From the NCBI GenBank assembly GCA_036156195.1, contig JAYZUZ010000012.1:1-64000 (forward strand): a stretch of DNA of 64,000 nucleotides, written 5' to 3'. Position 1 is the stretch's first letter, and every line of letters begins with the position of its first letter. The notes beneath the pieces were generated by a model. The model saw only the letters and a list, made by a program, of their open reading frames with translations, ran no database searches and was not told the DNA's origin. Origin of the DNA: Abyssibacter sp036156195. GTDB taxonomy: Bacteria; Pseudomonadota; Gammaproteobacteria; Nevskiales; OUC007. A program made the translations under genes and the position numbers. This document shows, in pieces, positions 16,274-25,563 of the stretch.

Positions 16274-17422
16274 GTGATTAAGACGATCAAAGGAATGGCG
16301 CTGGCTGCCTGCGCCGGCGGGTTGATTGCGCAGCCTGCGCTGGCGGATTCGGTTTCGACCAAGGGTGGTATCAAGGTCAAGTCCGATGATGGCAGCTTCG
16401 TGGGTGAGTTCGGTGGCCGGCTGATGCTGGATGCGGCCGTCTTCGATAACGACACCGCCGATAACGTGAGTGGCACCGAATTCCGCCGTCTGCGCCTGCA
16501 TTCGAAGGGCAAGATCCACGGTCTTGGCTACAAGATTGAGGTTGACTTCGCCGACGGCGACACCGTCACCAAGGATGCGCATCTGCAAATGGCGGTCGCC
16601 GGCGGCAAGCTCACCATCGGTCAGTTCAAGCAGTACTTCACGATGGAGAACCTGACCAGCTCCCGCTACACCACGTACATGGAGCGCTCGTATCTCACCA
16701 GCTTCTCGCCCTCATATCAGGTCGGTGTCGGTTACTGGGGCAACTACGAAGCGGTTGGCTACGGCGTCTCGGCGTTCAATGCTTACCAGGATGAAGATGC
16801 CGATGGTGGTAACGGGACCACGGAAGGTGTGGGTGCATCGGCTCGCGTGATTTTCTCGCCATCGCTCAGTGATGATGTGCAGCTGCATGTGGGTGGTTCT
16901 GCGCTCGTGACAGGCGGGATCGAAGGGCGTAATCGCGTCCGTGTGCGTGTGGCCGGTCACCTGTCCGACGCGTCGCGCTACGACATCGTCAACATCAACA
17001 CCGGCGAGCGCTCGGAATCAACACTGTATGCGGTCGAGTTCGCCAGCATCGCCGGCCCGCTGTCCGTACAGGCGGAATACCTGGGTGGCAGCTTTGAGAC
17101 CGAAACGGTTGAGCAGGATGTGGCCGCGTTTTACGCAAGCACCAGCTACTTCCTGACCGGGGAGTCTCGTCCGTTCAATGCCAGTACCGGCAAGTTCGGC
17201 CGTGTGAAGCCGCGCAAGGCACATGGGGCCTACGAAATTGCCGCGCGCTACGACTACGTCGAGAACGACAGCAGCGACTTTGAAATCGAGTCGGTGACCC
17301 TGGGTCTGAACTGGTACATGAACCCGCAGGTTCGCTTCATGCTGAACTACATTGCCGCCGATGTGGCCGAAGGCAGTGACGAGCCCAACGCGGTGACTGC
17401 GCGGATGCAATTCGACTTCTAG
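16274..17422 (+). CDS. Outer-membrane porin of the OprP/OprO type (putative phosphate-selective porin)
   Basis: Beta-barrel porin, 382 residues from GTG 16274, chosen because GGGAG lies eight bases upstream and the signal peptide (MIKTIKGMALAACAGGLIAQPALA) begins there; a TTG at 16259 is the alternative. The mature protein shows alternating beta-strand sequence with aromatic girdles, an early FRRLRLHSKGKIHGLGYKIE strand pair typical of OprP/OprO proteins, and a terminal Phe that marks Bam-assembled barrels. Its position inside the pst cluster, between pstS and pstC, makes phosphate or polyphosphate uptake the likely role; ion selectivity itself cannot be read from sequence. Confidence 0.85.
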   Translation: MIKTIKGMALAACAGGLIAQPALADSVSTKGGIKVKSDDGSFVGEFGGRLMLDAAVFDNDTADNVSGTEFRRLRLHSKGKIHGLGYKIEVDFADGDTVTKDAHLQMAVAGGKLTIGQFKQYFTMENLTSSRYTTYMERSYLTSFSPSYQVGVGYWGNYEAVGYGVSAFNAYQDEDADGGNGTTEGVGASARVIFSPSLSDDVQLHVGGSALVTGGIEGRNRVRVRVAGHLSDASRYDIVNINTGERSESTLYAVEFASIAGPLSVQAEYLGGSFETETVEQDVAAFYASTSYFLTGESRPFNASTGKFGRVKPRKAHGAYEIAARYDYVENDSSDFEIESVTLGLNWYMNPQVRFMLNYIAADVAEGSDEPNAVTARMQFDF

Positions 17423-17442
17423 TCGATTGCGTTGCTGTCTGG

Positions 17443-17484
17443 CGCCGGCCTTATCGATTCGATCAGGCCGGCGTTCGGTTTTAT
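17443..17484 (+). terminator. Rho-independent terminator after the porin gene
   Basis: Strong hairpin: nine-base outer stem CGCCGGCCT/AGGCCGGCG (17443-17451, 17465-17473) plus an inner ATCG/CGAT stem, followed by TTCGGTTTTATT. It separates the porin from pstCAB-phoU, which therefore needs its own promoter. Confidence 0.85.
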
Positions 17485-17528
17485 TGTGCTGTTCTCGACC
17501 GAGCTGGTTGCGGACAGTGCGAGCCGGG

Positions 17529-17546
17529 CAGTCATCCGACTGTCAC
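17529..17546 (+). promoter_or_regulatory. PHO box upstream of pstC
   Basis: CAGTCAT-CCGA-CTGTCAC has the PhoB heptamer-spacer-heptamer pattern with one perfect and one five-of-seven copy. It lies after the porin terminator and ends 22 bases before the pstC ATG. The short distance would leave almost no leader if that ATG is used. Confidence 0.6.
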
Positions 17547-17568
17547 CGGTGCTGACTAGACTTCGAGC

Positions 17569-19854
17569 ATGGAACAGACATCCCGAGGCACGCATCCAGG
17601 GCTGGACAAGGACGATCGCGCAGGTAGCGACCGTTTGATCCAGTGGCGCTACTTCAAGGATCGTATGGCCACTGTTGCCGTCGGAATTGGCGGTGTGGGT
17701 GTACTGGTCGCGATTCTGCTGATTTTTTTCTACCTGGCTTGGGTGGTGTTGCCGCTGTTCGCGCCAGCATCCATGGACAAGGTCGCTGAATACGCTGACC
17801 CCATGGGTGAACCCGCCTTGCGACTGTCCATTGAGGAGCAGGCCGAGGTTGCGACCCATGTGGGTACCAGTGGTCTGGTTCGCTATTTCGATCTGATGAC
17901 TGGTGAGTTGCGGGGACAGTCGCAAATCCCGATCCCTGCCGACGCCGCAATCGCCTCGTTCGATGAGATCGACGCTAACCGCGGTGTCTTCGGGTTATTA
18001 CTGGACGACGGCGGATTAATCGTCGTCAAGGAAGTCCACAGAATTCAGTTTGATGACCAGGGACGACGCGTCGTCTCCAGCCTCGATTATCCCTACGGCG
18101 AAGCACCGATCGACACCGGGCTCACGGCGGTGCGGTCACTGGATATCCGGGTCAGTCCGGAGTCGCTGCTCATTGCGGCTGTGATGGCAGACGGTCGGAT
18201 TGAGCTCAAGCGCTACGTTCAGGAAGTCGGTCTGTTCGGCGGTAGTGGCGAACTCACCCAGGATGAGCAGGTCAGCCTAAGCCTGGATCTGCCGCCGGAG
18301 CAGGGCATCGAGCGTCTGCTGCTCGATCCCGCCGAAAACTGGCTGCATGTACTGACGGATGCGGGCGAGGTGGTGACCACCAATATCCGTCGCCTGGATC
18401 GCCTGGAGCGGTTGGGACCTGTGACGGTCGCCGGTGATGACGCCCATGTGGTGGATGCCCGCTACCTGAATGGTGGCATCTCGCTGCTGGTGACGACGTC
18501 TGACGGGCGGATTACGCAGCTGTTTCCCGTTCGCGACGCCGGTGCTGGCTGGCGGTTGCAAAAGGTGCGCGAGTTTGAGGCACCCGGCGAGGCCATGGTG
18601 TCGGCGCTGGATATCGAACAGCGCCGGCGCGGATTTGTCGCTGCAGATGCGGCCGGTCGCGTCGCTATTTATTACGCCACCTCGCATCGCCAACTACTGA
18701 ACGAGGCCGTGGTCGACGGCCCCATCGTGGACATCGCCCTGGCGCCGCGTGCTGATCGCCTGCTGGTTGCCAGTCGCGACGGCATGCTGTCCATATTTGA
18801 CGTTCACAACGAACATCCCGAGGTGTCGCTCAGCTCGTTGTGGGGCAAGGTCTGGTACGAGAGCTATCCCGAACCTGACTATGTCTGGCAGTCGTCGTCA
18901 GCGACCAGCGATTTCGAACCCAAGTTCAGCCTGATGCCGCTGTCCTTCGGTACGCTCAAGGCGGCGTTTTACGCGATGCTGTTCGCCATGCCACTGGCGA
19001 TTTGCGGTGCCATTTACACCGCGTATTTCATGTCGCCAGAGCTGCGGCAGATCGTGAAGCCGACAATCGAGATCATGGAAGCCCTGCCCACGGTGATTCT
19101 GGGTTTTCTGGCAGGTCTGTGGCTGGCACCCGTTCTTGAACTGAACATGCCCGGCGCATTTCTGCTGATCATGATGTTGCCGCTCGCAATCCCGTTGTCC
19201 GGTTTTCTCTGGACACGCTTTCCTGCCGCAGTGCGCCATCGGGTGCCGGATGGCTGGGTGCCCGCACTGCTCATCCCCGTCGTGGTGTTCATCGGCTGGC
19301 TGGCCTTCGCTCTGTCGCGTCCGGTTGAGGCCGCCTTGTTCGGTGGCAGCATGCCGCTTTGGCTGAACAACGAGATGGGGATTACCTACGATCAACGCAA
19401 CGCGTTGGTGGTCGGACTTGCCATGGGTTTTGCGGTGATCCCGACCATCTTCTCGATTGCTGAAGATGCGGTGTTCTCGGTGCCCAAGCAGTTGTCTCAG
19501 GGGTCTTTGGCCCTCGGCGCCACCCCTTGGCAAACCCTGGTGCGTGTGGTGCTCCCGACGGCCAGTCCGGGCATGTTCTCTGCCGTGATGATCGGTATGG
19601 GGCGTGCCGTAGGTGAGACGATGATTGTGCTGATGGCCACTGGCAACACGCCCATTATGGATATGAGCATCTTCCAGGGTATGCGGACCTTGTCTGCAAA
19701 CATCGCCGTCGAGATGCCTGAGTCGGAGGTGGGCAGCACGCACTTCAGGCTGCTATTCCTGTCCGGCCTGGTGCTGTTTCTGTTCACCTTCTTCTTCAAC
19801 ACGCTGGCGGAAGTCGTTCGTCAGCGGCTCCGCCGCAAGTACAGCACGCTATGA
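17569..19854 (+). CDS. pstC: Phosphate ABC transporter permease PstC (long form)
   Basis: Inner-membrane permease subunit. The 761 residues are more than twice E. coli PstC (319). One N-terminal helix (about residues 33-60) is followed by a ~370-residue soluble region with repeated beta-strand pattern, then the normal permease helices from about residue 460 with the ATPase-contact loop ALGATPWQTLVRVVLPTA. Long PstC proteins of this kind are known in Pseudomonas and relatives; the function of the extra domain is not established. The gene overlaps pstA by four bases. ATG 17569 keeps the charged pre-helix segment; ATG 17668 region starts would be much shorter. Confidence 0.93.
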   Translation: MEQTSRGTHPGLDKDDRAGSDRLIQWRYFKDRMATVAVGIGGVGVLVAILLIFFYLAWVVLPLFAPASMDKVAEYADPMGEPALRLSIEEQAEVATHVGTSGLVRYFDLMTGELRGQSQIPIPADAAIASFDEIDANRGVFGLLLDDGGLIVVKEVHRIQFDDQGRRVVSSLDYPYGEAPIDTGLTAVRSLDIRVSPESLLIAAVMADGRIELKRYVQEVGLFGGSGELTQDEQVSLSLDLPPEQGIERLLLDPAENWLHVLTDAGEVVTTNIRRLDRLERLGPVTVAGDDAHVVDARYLNGGISLLVTTSDGRITQLFPVRDAGAGWRLQKVREFEAPGEAMVSALDIEQRRRGFVAADAAGRVAIYYATSHRQLLNEAVVDGPIVDIALAPRADRLLVASRDGMLSIFDVHNEHPEVSLSSLWGKVWYESYPEPDYVWQSSSATSDFEPKFSLMPLSFGTLKAAFYAMLFAMPLAICGAIYTAYFMSPELRQIVKPTIEIMEALPTVILGFLAGLWLAPVLELNMPGAFLLIMMLPLAIPLSGFLWTRFPAAVRHRVPDGWVPALLIPVVVFIGWLAFALSRPVEAALFGGSMPLWLNNEMGITYDQRNALVVGLAMGFAVIPTIFSIAEDAVFSVPKQLSQGSLALGATPWQTLVRVVLPTASPGMFSAVMIGMGRAVGETMIVLMATGNTPIMDMSIFQGMRTLSANIAVEMPESEVGSTHFRLLFLSGLVLFLFTFFFNTLAEVVRQRLRRKYSTL

Positions 19855-21548
19855 GCCAGCAGAAGTCGATTACCCGGACCCGCGCCGGAAGCTTTTCCGA
19901 GTGGTATGCCTCCGGGCAGCCTTGGGTTTGGTTCACCGGTGGAGCAGTGGCCTTGTCCGGCCTCATGGTCGTGGGGCTGCTGGCCCTGATCGCAATCCGG
20001 GGTCTTGGCCATTTCTGGCCCGCGCCGCTTGTGGAGTCCGTCTATGTTGAGCCCGGTCAGGAACCGCGACCGCTGATTGCGCAGCTCGGCTACAGCGAAA
20101 CGGTGAGCACGGCGCGTCTGCAGTCCGCCGGTATCCCGGTTGATGGTGATCAGGAGTTCTACGAACGCCGTCTGGTCAAGGTTGCAAATCGGGATGTCTA
20201 TGGGGCCGATTTCCGCTACCTGCTCGATGACTGGATACAACAGCGCAGCACACCAGAGACGCTTAGCGTTTTTGAACGTCTGGAGTGGGGTGATCTCTAC
20301 GGCTATCTGATCGCCGTGAGTGAGCACGGTGAGCCTGTCGCCGGCGAGGGGGATGATCTCTGGTCAGAGTTTCAGGCTAGGCACGCGCGCGCCCGTGATC
20401 TCTATCACCAGATCGAGCACATTCAGGAAGGTGCCATCGGGGCGGTTAATTACGATCTCGAGGAGTTGCGTCTGCGCGAGCGTCGCCTGGAGTTGAACGA
20501 CCGGGTGACGTCGGAAGCATTGGCGGAGATACAGCAGTCTCGCGAGGCGCTGAACACCCGGTACCGTGAACTGCAGGGCGAGTTGGATGCGTTGAACGAG
20601 GCGATCGAGCGCGACAGCATTACGGTACGCGTCCAGAACGGCCGAACGGTGACGGTCTCGCTGGCCGAGGTGGTTCGAGGCTATCGACCCAACGCCATGA
20701 GCCTGCCGGGCAAAGTGCAGTTCTACTTTGCCAAGATCTGGGAATTCGTCAGCGACGACCCCCGTGAGGCGAACACAGAAGGTGGTGTTTTCCCGGCGAT
20801 CTTCGGCACCGTGCTGATGGTCATGCTGATGTCCGTATTCGTCACACCCTTTGGTGTGGTTGCGGCGTTGTATCTGCGCGAGTACGCCAAACAGGGCGTG
20901 GTCACCCGGGTGATTCGCATTGCCGTCAACAACCTCGCGGGCGTGCCTTCGATTGTGTACGGGGTGTTTGGTCTGGGCTTCTTCGTTTACGCCCTGGGTG
21001 GCTCCATTGACCAGTTGTTCTTTCCGGCGGCATTACCGTCGCCGACGTTTGGCACCGGAGGCATTTTCTGGGCTTCGTTGACGCTGGCGCTGCTCACGCT
21101 GCCGGTGGTGATTGTTTCCACGGAGGAAGGCCTGGCGCGAATTCCACGTTCGTTACGTGAGGCCAGCCTCGCGCTGGGTGCTACAAAGGCCGAGACGCTG
21201 TGGAAAATCGTGCTACCCATGTCCAGCCCGGCCATGATGACCGGTCTCATTCTGGCGATTGCGCGTGCAGCCGGTGAGGTGGCCCCACTGATGCTGGTGG
21301 GTGTCGTCAAACTGGCGCCGTCACTGCCGCTGGATGGGAACTTCCCGTATCTGCACCTGGATCGCAAATTCATGCATCTGGGCTTTCATATCTACGACGT
21401 CGGCTTTCAGAGTCCGAATGTCGAGGCGGCTCGGCCGCTGGTCTACGCCACCGCATTGTTACTGGTGCTGGTGATCGTCATACTCAACCTCGCCGCCGTT
21501 CGGATTCGCAACCGGTTGCGTGAACGTTACCGGGCTCTGGAGCACTAA
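19851..21548 (+). CDS. pstA: Phosphate ABC transporter permease PstA (long form)
   Basis: Second inner-membrane permease subunit, 565 residues against 296 in E. coli. Helix 1 lies at about residues 25-48. The extra ~260 residues between helix 1 and the core contain a predicted coiled coil (about 170-250, LREREL-type heptads with QQSREALNTRYRELQGELD). The permease core begins near residue 315 and includes the loop LALGATKAETLWKIVLPMS. Overlap with the pstC stop (ATGA) implies coupled synthesis of the two subunits. Confidence 0.94.
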   Translation: MSQQKSITRTRAGSFSEWYASGQPWVWFTGGAVALSGLMVVGLLALIAIRGLGHFWPAPLVESVYVEPGQEPRPLIAQLGYSETVSTARLQSAGIPVDGDQEFYERRLVKVANRDVYGADFRYLLDDWIQQRSTPETLSVFERLEWGDLYGYLIAVSEHGEPVAGEGDDLWSEFQARHARARDLYHQIEHIQEGAIGAVNYDLEELRLRERRLELNDRVTSEALAEIQQSREALNTRYRELQGELDALNEAIERDSITVRVQNGRTVTVSLAEVVRGYRPNAMSLPGKVQFYFAKIWEFVSDDPREANTEGGVFPAIFGTVLMVMLMSVFVTPFGVVAALYLREYAKQGVVTRVIRIAVNNLAGVPSIVYGVFGLGFFVYALGGSIDQLFFPAALPSPTFGTGGIFWASLTLALLTLPVVIVSTEEGLARIPRSLREASLALGATKAETLWKIVLPMSSPAMMTGLILAIARAAGEVAPLMLVGVVKLAPSLPLDGNFPYLHLDRKFMHLGFHIYDVGFQSPNVEAARPLVYATALLLVLVIVILNLAAVRIRNRLRERYRALEH

Positions 21549-21553
21549 TCATC

Positions 21554-22402
21554 ATGGAGCAACCCATGCGAAGCAAAGACAAGGACGCCTACATCGACAG
21601 TCTCGACGTGGAAGAGATTGGCGCGCGTCCGGTCGCTGCGTCTGCTGCTGACATCGCTATGTCAGTGCACGACCTGAACCTCTTCTACGGGGACAAGCAG
21701 GCGCTCAAAAACATCAACCTGGACATCAAGAAGGGAGAGGTCACCGCCTTCATTGGTCCCAGCGGTTGCGGCAAATCGACGCTGTTGCGCTGTTTTAACC
21801 GCATGAACGACCTGGTCGACACGGTGAATATCACCGGCGAGATTCGCCTGGGCGATAAAAACATCTTTGACAAGGATGTGGATGTGGCCCGGCTGCGGCG
21901 TCAGGTGGGCATGGTGTTTCAGAAGCCCAATCCGTGTCCCAAGTCGATCTACGAGAACGTGGCATACGGCCTGCGTTTAGCCGGGGTCAAAAAGAAGCGT
22001 GTGCTCGATGAGACCGTCGAATGGGCGCTCAAGGGGGCGGCACTTTGGGACGAGGTGAAGGATCGCCTGAACGAATCCGCGCTGGGTATGTCCGGTGGTC
22101 AGCAACAGCGCCTGGTGATTGCGCGGTCCATCGCCATTCAGCCGGATGTGCTGTTGCTCGATGAGCCCTGTTCGGCCCTGGATCCGATTTCCACGCTAAA
22201 GGTCGAAGAGCTGATCGCAGAACTGAAGAAGGACTTCACGATCCTGATCGTGACACACAATATGCAGCAGGCGGCGCGTGTGTCGGATTACACCGCCTTC
22301 ATGTATCTCGGTGAGATGGTTGAGTTCGGTGACACCGACCAACTATTCACGAACCCCAGCAAGAAACAAACAGAAGACTACATCACGGGACGTTACGGCT
22401 AG
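21554..22402 (+). CDS. pstB: Phosphate ABC transporter ATPase PstB
   Basis: Cytoplasmic ATPase energising the Pst transporter. The 282 residues include Walker A GPSGCGKST, the signature MSGGQQQRL and Walker B LLLDEPCSALDP, plus the PstB-typical FQKPNPCPKSIYENVAYG. The N-terminal ~35 residues before the ABC domain are longer than in E. coli. ATG 21554 is followed by another in-frame ATG at 21566. Six bases separate it from pstA. Confidence 0.97.
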   Translation: MEQPMRSKDKDAYIDSLDVEEIGARPVAASAADIAMSVHDLNLFYGDKQALKNINLDIKKGEVTAFIGPSGCGKSTLLRCFNRMNDLVDTVNITGEIRLGDKNIFDKDVDVARLRRQVGMVFQKPNPCPKSIYENVAYGLRLAGVKKKRVLDETVEWALKGAALWDEVKDRLNESALGMSGGQQQRLVIARSIAIQPDVLLLDEPCSALDPISTLKVEELIAELKKDFTILIVTHNMQQAARVSDYTAFMYLGEMVEFGDTDQLFTNPSKKQTEDYITGRYG

Positions 22403-22422
22403 CCGTCGTCTCTGGAGACCCC

Positions 22423-23151
22423 ATGAGCAACGCAGACCTGCATCTTTCCAGCCATATTTCTAAGCAGTTCAACGCCGAACTGGACGATATCCGCCAGCGG
22501 GTGTTGACCATGGGCGGGCTGGTCGAGCAGCAGGTCTCCGAGGCCGTGCGCGCGCTGACCGAGGCCGACGGTGAGCTTGGCCAGCAAGTTGCCAACCGCG
22601 ATTACAAGGTCAATGCCATGGAAGTCGGCATTGATGAAGAATGCATTCGCGTGCTTGCTCGGCGGCAACCCGCTGCAACCGACTTGCGTCTGATCATGGC
22701 GGTTGTCAAGACGATTACCGACCTTGAGCGGATTGGTGACGAGGCCGAGAAGATCGGTCGTATGGCGGCCAGTCTGGCATCCAATCCACCCCCGGGAGGG
22801 TCTTTGTCGCCGGTAGAGACCATGGGGCGGCGCGTGTCGGCCATGGTTCATCGTGTGCTCGACGCCTTTGCACGTCTGGATGCGGAAGACGCACTGGATA
22901 TCGCCCGGGAAGACCGCAAGGTGGATTCAGAATACGACGCGATCTCGCGCCAATGCCTGACGTTCATGCTGGAAGATCCGCGCACTATCCGCCCCGTGAT
23001 GGACTTGCAGTGGGCGGTGCGGGCGCTGGAGCGCATTGGCGATCACGCAAGCAATATCAGCGAGTACGTCATTTACCTGATTCAGGGCAAGGATGTTCGG
23101 CACACCAGTCTTGCCCAGATGGAAGCAGAGCTGGAATCCAGCAACAGCTAG
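22423..23151 (+). CDS. phoU: Phosphate signalling protein PhoU
   Basis: Cytoplasmic negative regulator linking PstSCAB to PhoR. The 242 residues form the two-repeat, three-helix-bundle PhoU fold; the metal-binding-type motif occurs in both repeats (DLERIGDEAEKIGRMA near residue 102 and ALERIGDHASNISEYV near residue 203). GGAGACCCC lies before the ATG. It is the last gene of the phosphate cluster; no clear terminator was seen in the 102 bases before mrcB. Confidence 0.97.
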   Translation: MSNADLHLSSHISKQFNAELDDIRQRVLTMGGLVEQQVSEAVRALTEADGELGQQVANRDYKVNAMEVGIDEECIRVLARRQPAATDLRLIMAVVKTITDLERIGDEAEKIGRMAASLASNPPPGGSLSPVETMGRRVSAMVHRVLDAFARLDAEDALDIAREDRKVDSEYDAISRQCLTFMLEDPRTIRPVMDLQWAVRALERIGDHASNISEYVIYLIQGKDVRHTSLAQMEAELESSNS

Positions 23152-23253
23152 ATCCGGCCTCAGACACGCACGGTATTTCGGGAGCCGGCCGCCGAGCAGG
23201 GAACCATTCGGATCCATGGCTCTGACTCGGTTAATGGGCTGTGGCGGTCTGGT

Positions 23254-25563
23254 ATGCTCTCGCTTGATTTCCAGACGATTTTCCGCGACTTGATGCGCCA
23301 ACGATTGCTTGTCGCCGGGCTGGTGATTCTGTGCCTGGCAGCCACCGCTTTGGCGCTTTATACCTTCCGGCTGGATGTCGAACTGCGTGAGCGCTTTGAC
23401 GGCGTTCGCTGGGCCTTGCCCGCCCAGATCTACGCGGCGCCTCTTGAACTGTATGCCGGCAAGCGCCTGGGCCCACAGGATGTCGTTCACGAACTCGGGC
23501 GGCTGGGCTATCGCAGCCGCAACAATGCTCAGCGCGCGGGGACTTATTCCGTTCAGGGTGATCGCATCCGGGTGGCTTCTCGGGGTTTTCAGTTTTGGGA
23601 CGGCGCGGAGCCGGAACGGCTTGTCGACATCCGTTTTGGTGACGGGGGCATCCGCAGCATCCAGGATGCGGGTGGTGGTTCCGTGCCCATCATGCGACTG
23701 GACCCCATGCTCATCGGCAGCATCTTCCCCAAGCATGGTGAGGATCGCGTGCTGGTTCGGCTGGACGATGTGCCGCCACTGCTCGTCAATACCTTGATTG
23801 CGGTCGAGGATGGTGATTTCTATCGTCACTACGGTATTGATTGGACAGGTATTGCGCGTGCAGCCTGGGCGAACCTCCAGGCGGGCGGGGTGGTGCAGGG
23901 TGGGAGCACCATCACTCAGCAGTTGATCAAGAATTTCTTCCTGAGCAGCGAACGCACCTGGGTGCGCAAGGCCAAGGAAGCCCTGATGGCCATCCTGCTG
24001 GAAGTGCACTACAGCAAGCAGGAAATACTCGAGGCCTACCTCAACGAGGTGTATCTCGGGCAGGACGGCCCCCGGGCCGTGCACGGCTTCGGGCTGGCCA
24101 GCGGGTTCTACTTCGGCAAGCCGCTAGGAGAACTGTTGCCCGAGGAGATCGCGCTGATGGTGGGGCTGGTCAAAGGGCCGTCCTACTACAACCCGCGCAG
24201 AAACCCTGAGCGATCCTTGGCGCGGCGCAATCTCGTGCTTGATCGCATGGAAGCCGATGGACTGATTTCCGCCGAAGAGGCGGCGGCCGCACGGGCGGCG
24301 AAGCTGGGCGTACGTCCTCGTGGAGACCGGGGCACCTCGCAGTACCCGGCGTATGTGGATCTCGTCCGACGGCAATTACAGGCCCAGTACCGGGAGCAAG
24401 ACCTCACCAGCGAAGGACTCCGCATCTTCACGGCCTTCGATCCCCGTGTTCAGGCCGCTGCAGAACAGGCCGTGCTGGCGGGTCTGGATGCCATTGAACA
24501 GGGTCGGGGCATCGAGGCCGGCTCTCTGGAAGCGGCCGCTGTCGTCACGTCGGTCGAGACGGGTGAAATCCTGGCGTTGGTAGGAGGGCGGCAGGCTGGT
24601 TACGCCGGTTTCAACCGGGCCTTGGATGCACAGCGCCCCATCGGTTCGCTGGCCAAGCCGCTGGTTTATCTGGCAGCGCTGTCGCGCCCCGATGAGTATC
24701 GCCTGACGACACCGGTTCCGGATGCGCCGATCCGGTTGGACATGCCCAATGGCAGTACCTGGATGCCCGAAAACTACGACCGCGAGTTACACGGCGACGT
24801 CCCGTTGTACGAAGCCCTGTCCAAGAGCTACAACCTGGCGACCGTGCAACTGGCCTTGCAGGTCGGGATGGATGACGTGGCCCGGCAATATGTACTGCTG
24901 GGGGATGACACCAAGCCCGCGCCGCTGCCATCACTGGCGCTGGGGGCCGTCGAGCGTTCCCCGCTGGCAGTCGCTCAGCTTTACAACTCGCTGGGCGCGG
25001 GGGGATTTGTTACCCCGTTACAGGCGATTCGCGATGTGCAGGATCGGGAAGGCCAGCCCTTGGAGCGCTTTGCGCGACGCCTGCGAGGCGGTCCGGACGC
25101 CGGCGCCGTCGGCCTGGTCCAGTGGGCAATGAATCGGGTGATGATCGACGGGACGGCACGAAGCGCACAGCGGTATCTGCGCTCGACCACACTGGCAGGC
25201 AAGACCGGCACCACAGATGAGCTACGTGACAGCTGGTTCGCCGGCTTTGGCGGCGATGTGCAGGCGACGGTCTGGGTGGGGCGTGATGACAACAAGCCGG
25301 CGCAGCTAACCGGCGCCTCCGGCGCGCTGCAGCTCTGGTCTCGAATCATGGCGGCACTGGATCCACGACCTGTCGATTTGTTTGCGACTGGTCAGGCAGA
25401 GCCCGTCTGGGTTGTGCCGCAGCAGGATGCGTTGGCAGATACCCGCTGTGAAGACCGCCTGCTGGTACCGTACCTACCGGGGTCTGCGCCGGATGCCTGG
25501 GCCAGTTGCGCGGAGCAGGCGGATTCCGATGCCGGATTTTGGGAGCGATTGTTCGGACCATGA
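23254..25563 (+). CDS. mrcB: Bifunctional penicillin-binding protein 1B
   Basis: Class A penicillin-binding protein that polymerises lipid II (glycosyltransferase) and cross-links peptides (transpeptidase) at the periplasmic face. The 769 residues show a membrane anchor at about 17-38, a UB2H-like region, then the GT51 domain with catalytic Glu185 in AVEDGDFYRHYG and GGSTITQQLIKN. The transpeptidase domain has Ser465 in IGSLAKP, SYN at 525-527 and KTGTT at 650-654, so both active sites are intact. The stop overlaps the next gene by four bases (ATGA). Confidence 0.95.
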   Translation: MLSLDFQTIFRDLMRQRLLVAGLVILCLAATALALYTFRLDVELRERFDGVRWALPAQIYAAPLELYAGKRLGPQDVVHELGRLGYRSRNNAQRAGTYSVQGDRIRVASRGFQFWDGAEPERLVDIRFGDGGIRSIQDAGGGSVPIMRLDPMLIGSIFPKHGEDRVLVRLDDVPPLLVNTLIAVEDGDFYRHYGIDWTGIARAAWANLQAGGVVQGGSTITQQLIKNFFLSSERTWVRKAKEALMAILLEVHYSKQEILEAYLNEVYLGQDGPRAVHGFGLASGFYFGKPLGELLPEEIALMVGLVKGPSYYNPRRNPERSLARRNLVLDRMEADGLISAEEAAAARAAKLGVRPRGDRGTSQYPAYVDLVRRQLQAQYREQDLTSEGLRIFTAFDPRVQAAAEQAVLAGLDAIEQGRGIEAGSLEAAAVVTSVETGEILALVGGRQAGYAGFNRALDAQRPIGSLAKPLVYLAALSRPDEYRLTTPVPDAPIRLDMPNGSTWMPENYDRELHGDVPLYEALSKSYNLATVQLALQVGMDDVARQYVLLGDDTKPAPLPSLALGAVERSPLAVAQLYNSLGAGGFVTPLQAIRDVQDREGQPLERFARRLRGGPDAGAVGLVQWAMNRVMIDGTARSAQRYLRSTTLAGKTGTTDELRDSWFAGFGGDVQATVWVGRDDNKPAQLTGASGALQLWSRIMAALDPRPVDLFATGQAEPVWVVPQQDALADTRCEDRLLVPYLPGSAPDAWASCAEQADSDAGFWERLFGP

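Noticed and set aside
22927..24084. 385-residue open frame antisense across phoU and mrcB
   Set aside because: Spans two conserved genes and an intergenic gap, without a ribosome-binding site or motif.
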